Assembly: GCF_000966975.1 (NCBI RefSeq)
Contig: NZ_JZWV01001193.1
Location: forward strand, 1 to 5,860
Direction: 5' to 3'
DNA: 5,860 nt
Source of the DNA: Streptomyces katrae
Lineage (GTDB): Bacteria > Actinomycetota > Actinomycetes > Streptomycetales > Streptomycetaceae
Shown in pieces: positions 5,836 through 5,860 of this stretch. Position numbers and translations under genes: made by a program. The notes under the pieces were generated by a model. The model saw only the letters and a list, made by a program, of their open reading frames with translations. It ran no database searches and was not told where the DNA came from. Positions within the stretch are counted from its first letter, which is position 1. Each line of letters begins with the position of its first letter.

Positions 5836-5858
5836 GGGGCTGCCGCTGCGCGGAGCCG
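5836..5858. repeat. Hairpin-forming intergenic repeat, copy 2
   Basis: This copy differs from copy 1 by a single base: C instead of T at the last position of the CCGC arm, which turns the G-T pair into a full G-C pair. The fold is GGCT / bulged G / CCGC / loop TGC / GCGG / AGCC. It runs to within two bases of the window edge, so further copies may follow. Confidence 0.6.
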
Positions 5859-5860
5859 TC

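Larger units (their letters stand above)
5617..5860. other. Gene-free G-rich region upstream of proA
   Basis: I find no convincing gene in these 244 bases. The part next to proA should hold its promoter: TACCCT (5624-5629, minus strand) is a -10 candidate, with TGAGGG about 17 bases upstream as a weak -35. A small inverted repeat, CCCCGTGAGGGG on the minus strand, overlaps that -35. Further right, from about 5730, the DNA is built of degenerate GGCCGGGG-type units: GCCGGGGGCCGCCTGT near 5733 recurs as GCCGGGGGCGCCTGT near 5753. The two hairpin repeats listed separately lie at the right end. Confidence 0.6.

Noticed and set aside
5788..5858. Possible start of a CRISPR array
   Set aside because: Only two units, G-rich with degenerate related sequence in the spacer, and no cas genes nearby.
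5640..5860. Open minus-strand frame through the right-hand repeats, in which the two hairpin units would encode a repeated GSAQRQPR peptide
   Set aside because: There is no start, ribosome site or protein-like composition; the absence of stops is expected at this GC content. The 48-base spacing being a multiple of three is noted but not enough.

Overview
The window looks like chromosome of a high-GC actinomycete, almost certainly Streptomyces or a close relative. Base composition is very GC-rich, start codons are ATG or GTG, ribosome sites are GGAG-like, and the order nadD / LytR-type protein / M48 peptidase / proA is one I associate with Streptomyces core chromosome (from memory, not checked). 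I see no mobile element, CRISPR array, tRNA or rRNA.

Layout, left to right. (1) 1-340, minus strand: the first 113 codons of a gene with a Gln/Pro/Tyr-rich N-terminus, probably an LCP (LytR-CpsA-Psr) cell-wall protein, cut by the window edge. (2) 367-984, minus: nadD, nicotinate-nucleotide adenylyltransferase. (3) 1045-1212, minus: a 55-residue single-span membrane protein. These three genes read leftwards with gaps of 26 and 60 bases and probably form one operon. (4) 1213-1351: a divergent promoter region. (5) 1352-2407, plus: an M48-type zinc metallopeptidase. (6) 2391-3653 and 3722-4255, minus: two single-span membrane proteins that carry the same cytoplasmic N-terminal motif at the same residue numbers (29-50). 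(7) 4333-5616, minus: proA, glutamate-5-semialdehyde dehydrogenase. (8) 5617-5860: gene-free, G-rich DNA upstream of proA with two copies of a hairpin-forming repeat.

How the genes may work together. nadD (NAD synthesis) and proA (proline synthesis) are housekeeping genes. Between them lies a less understood block: the metallopeptidase, two motif-sharing bitopic membrane proteins convergent with it, and the small membrane protein divergent from it. The peptidase gene and its convergent neighbour overlap by 17 bases at their 3' ends, and a strong stem-loop sits just past the peptidase stop codon, inside the neighbour's coding sequence. The most interesting lead is that the two membrane proteins are partial paralogues sharing a cytoplasmic motif, next to a metallopeptidase. 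A common partner or substrate relationship is a hypothesis, not something the sequence proves.
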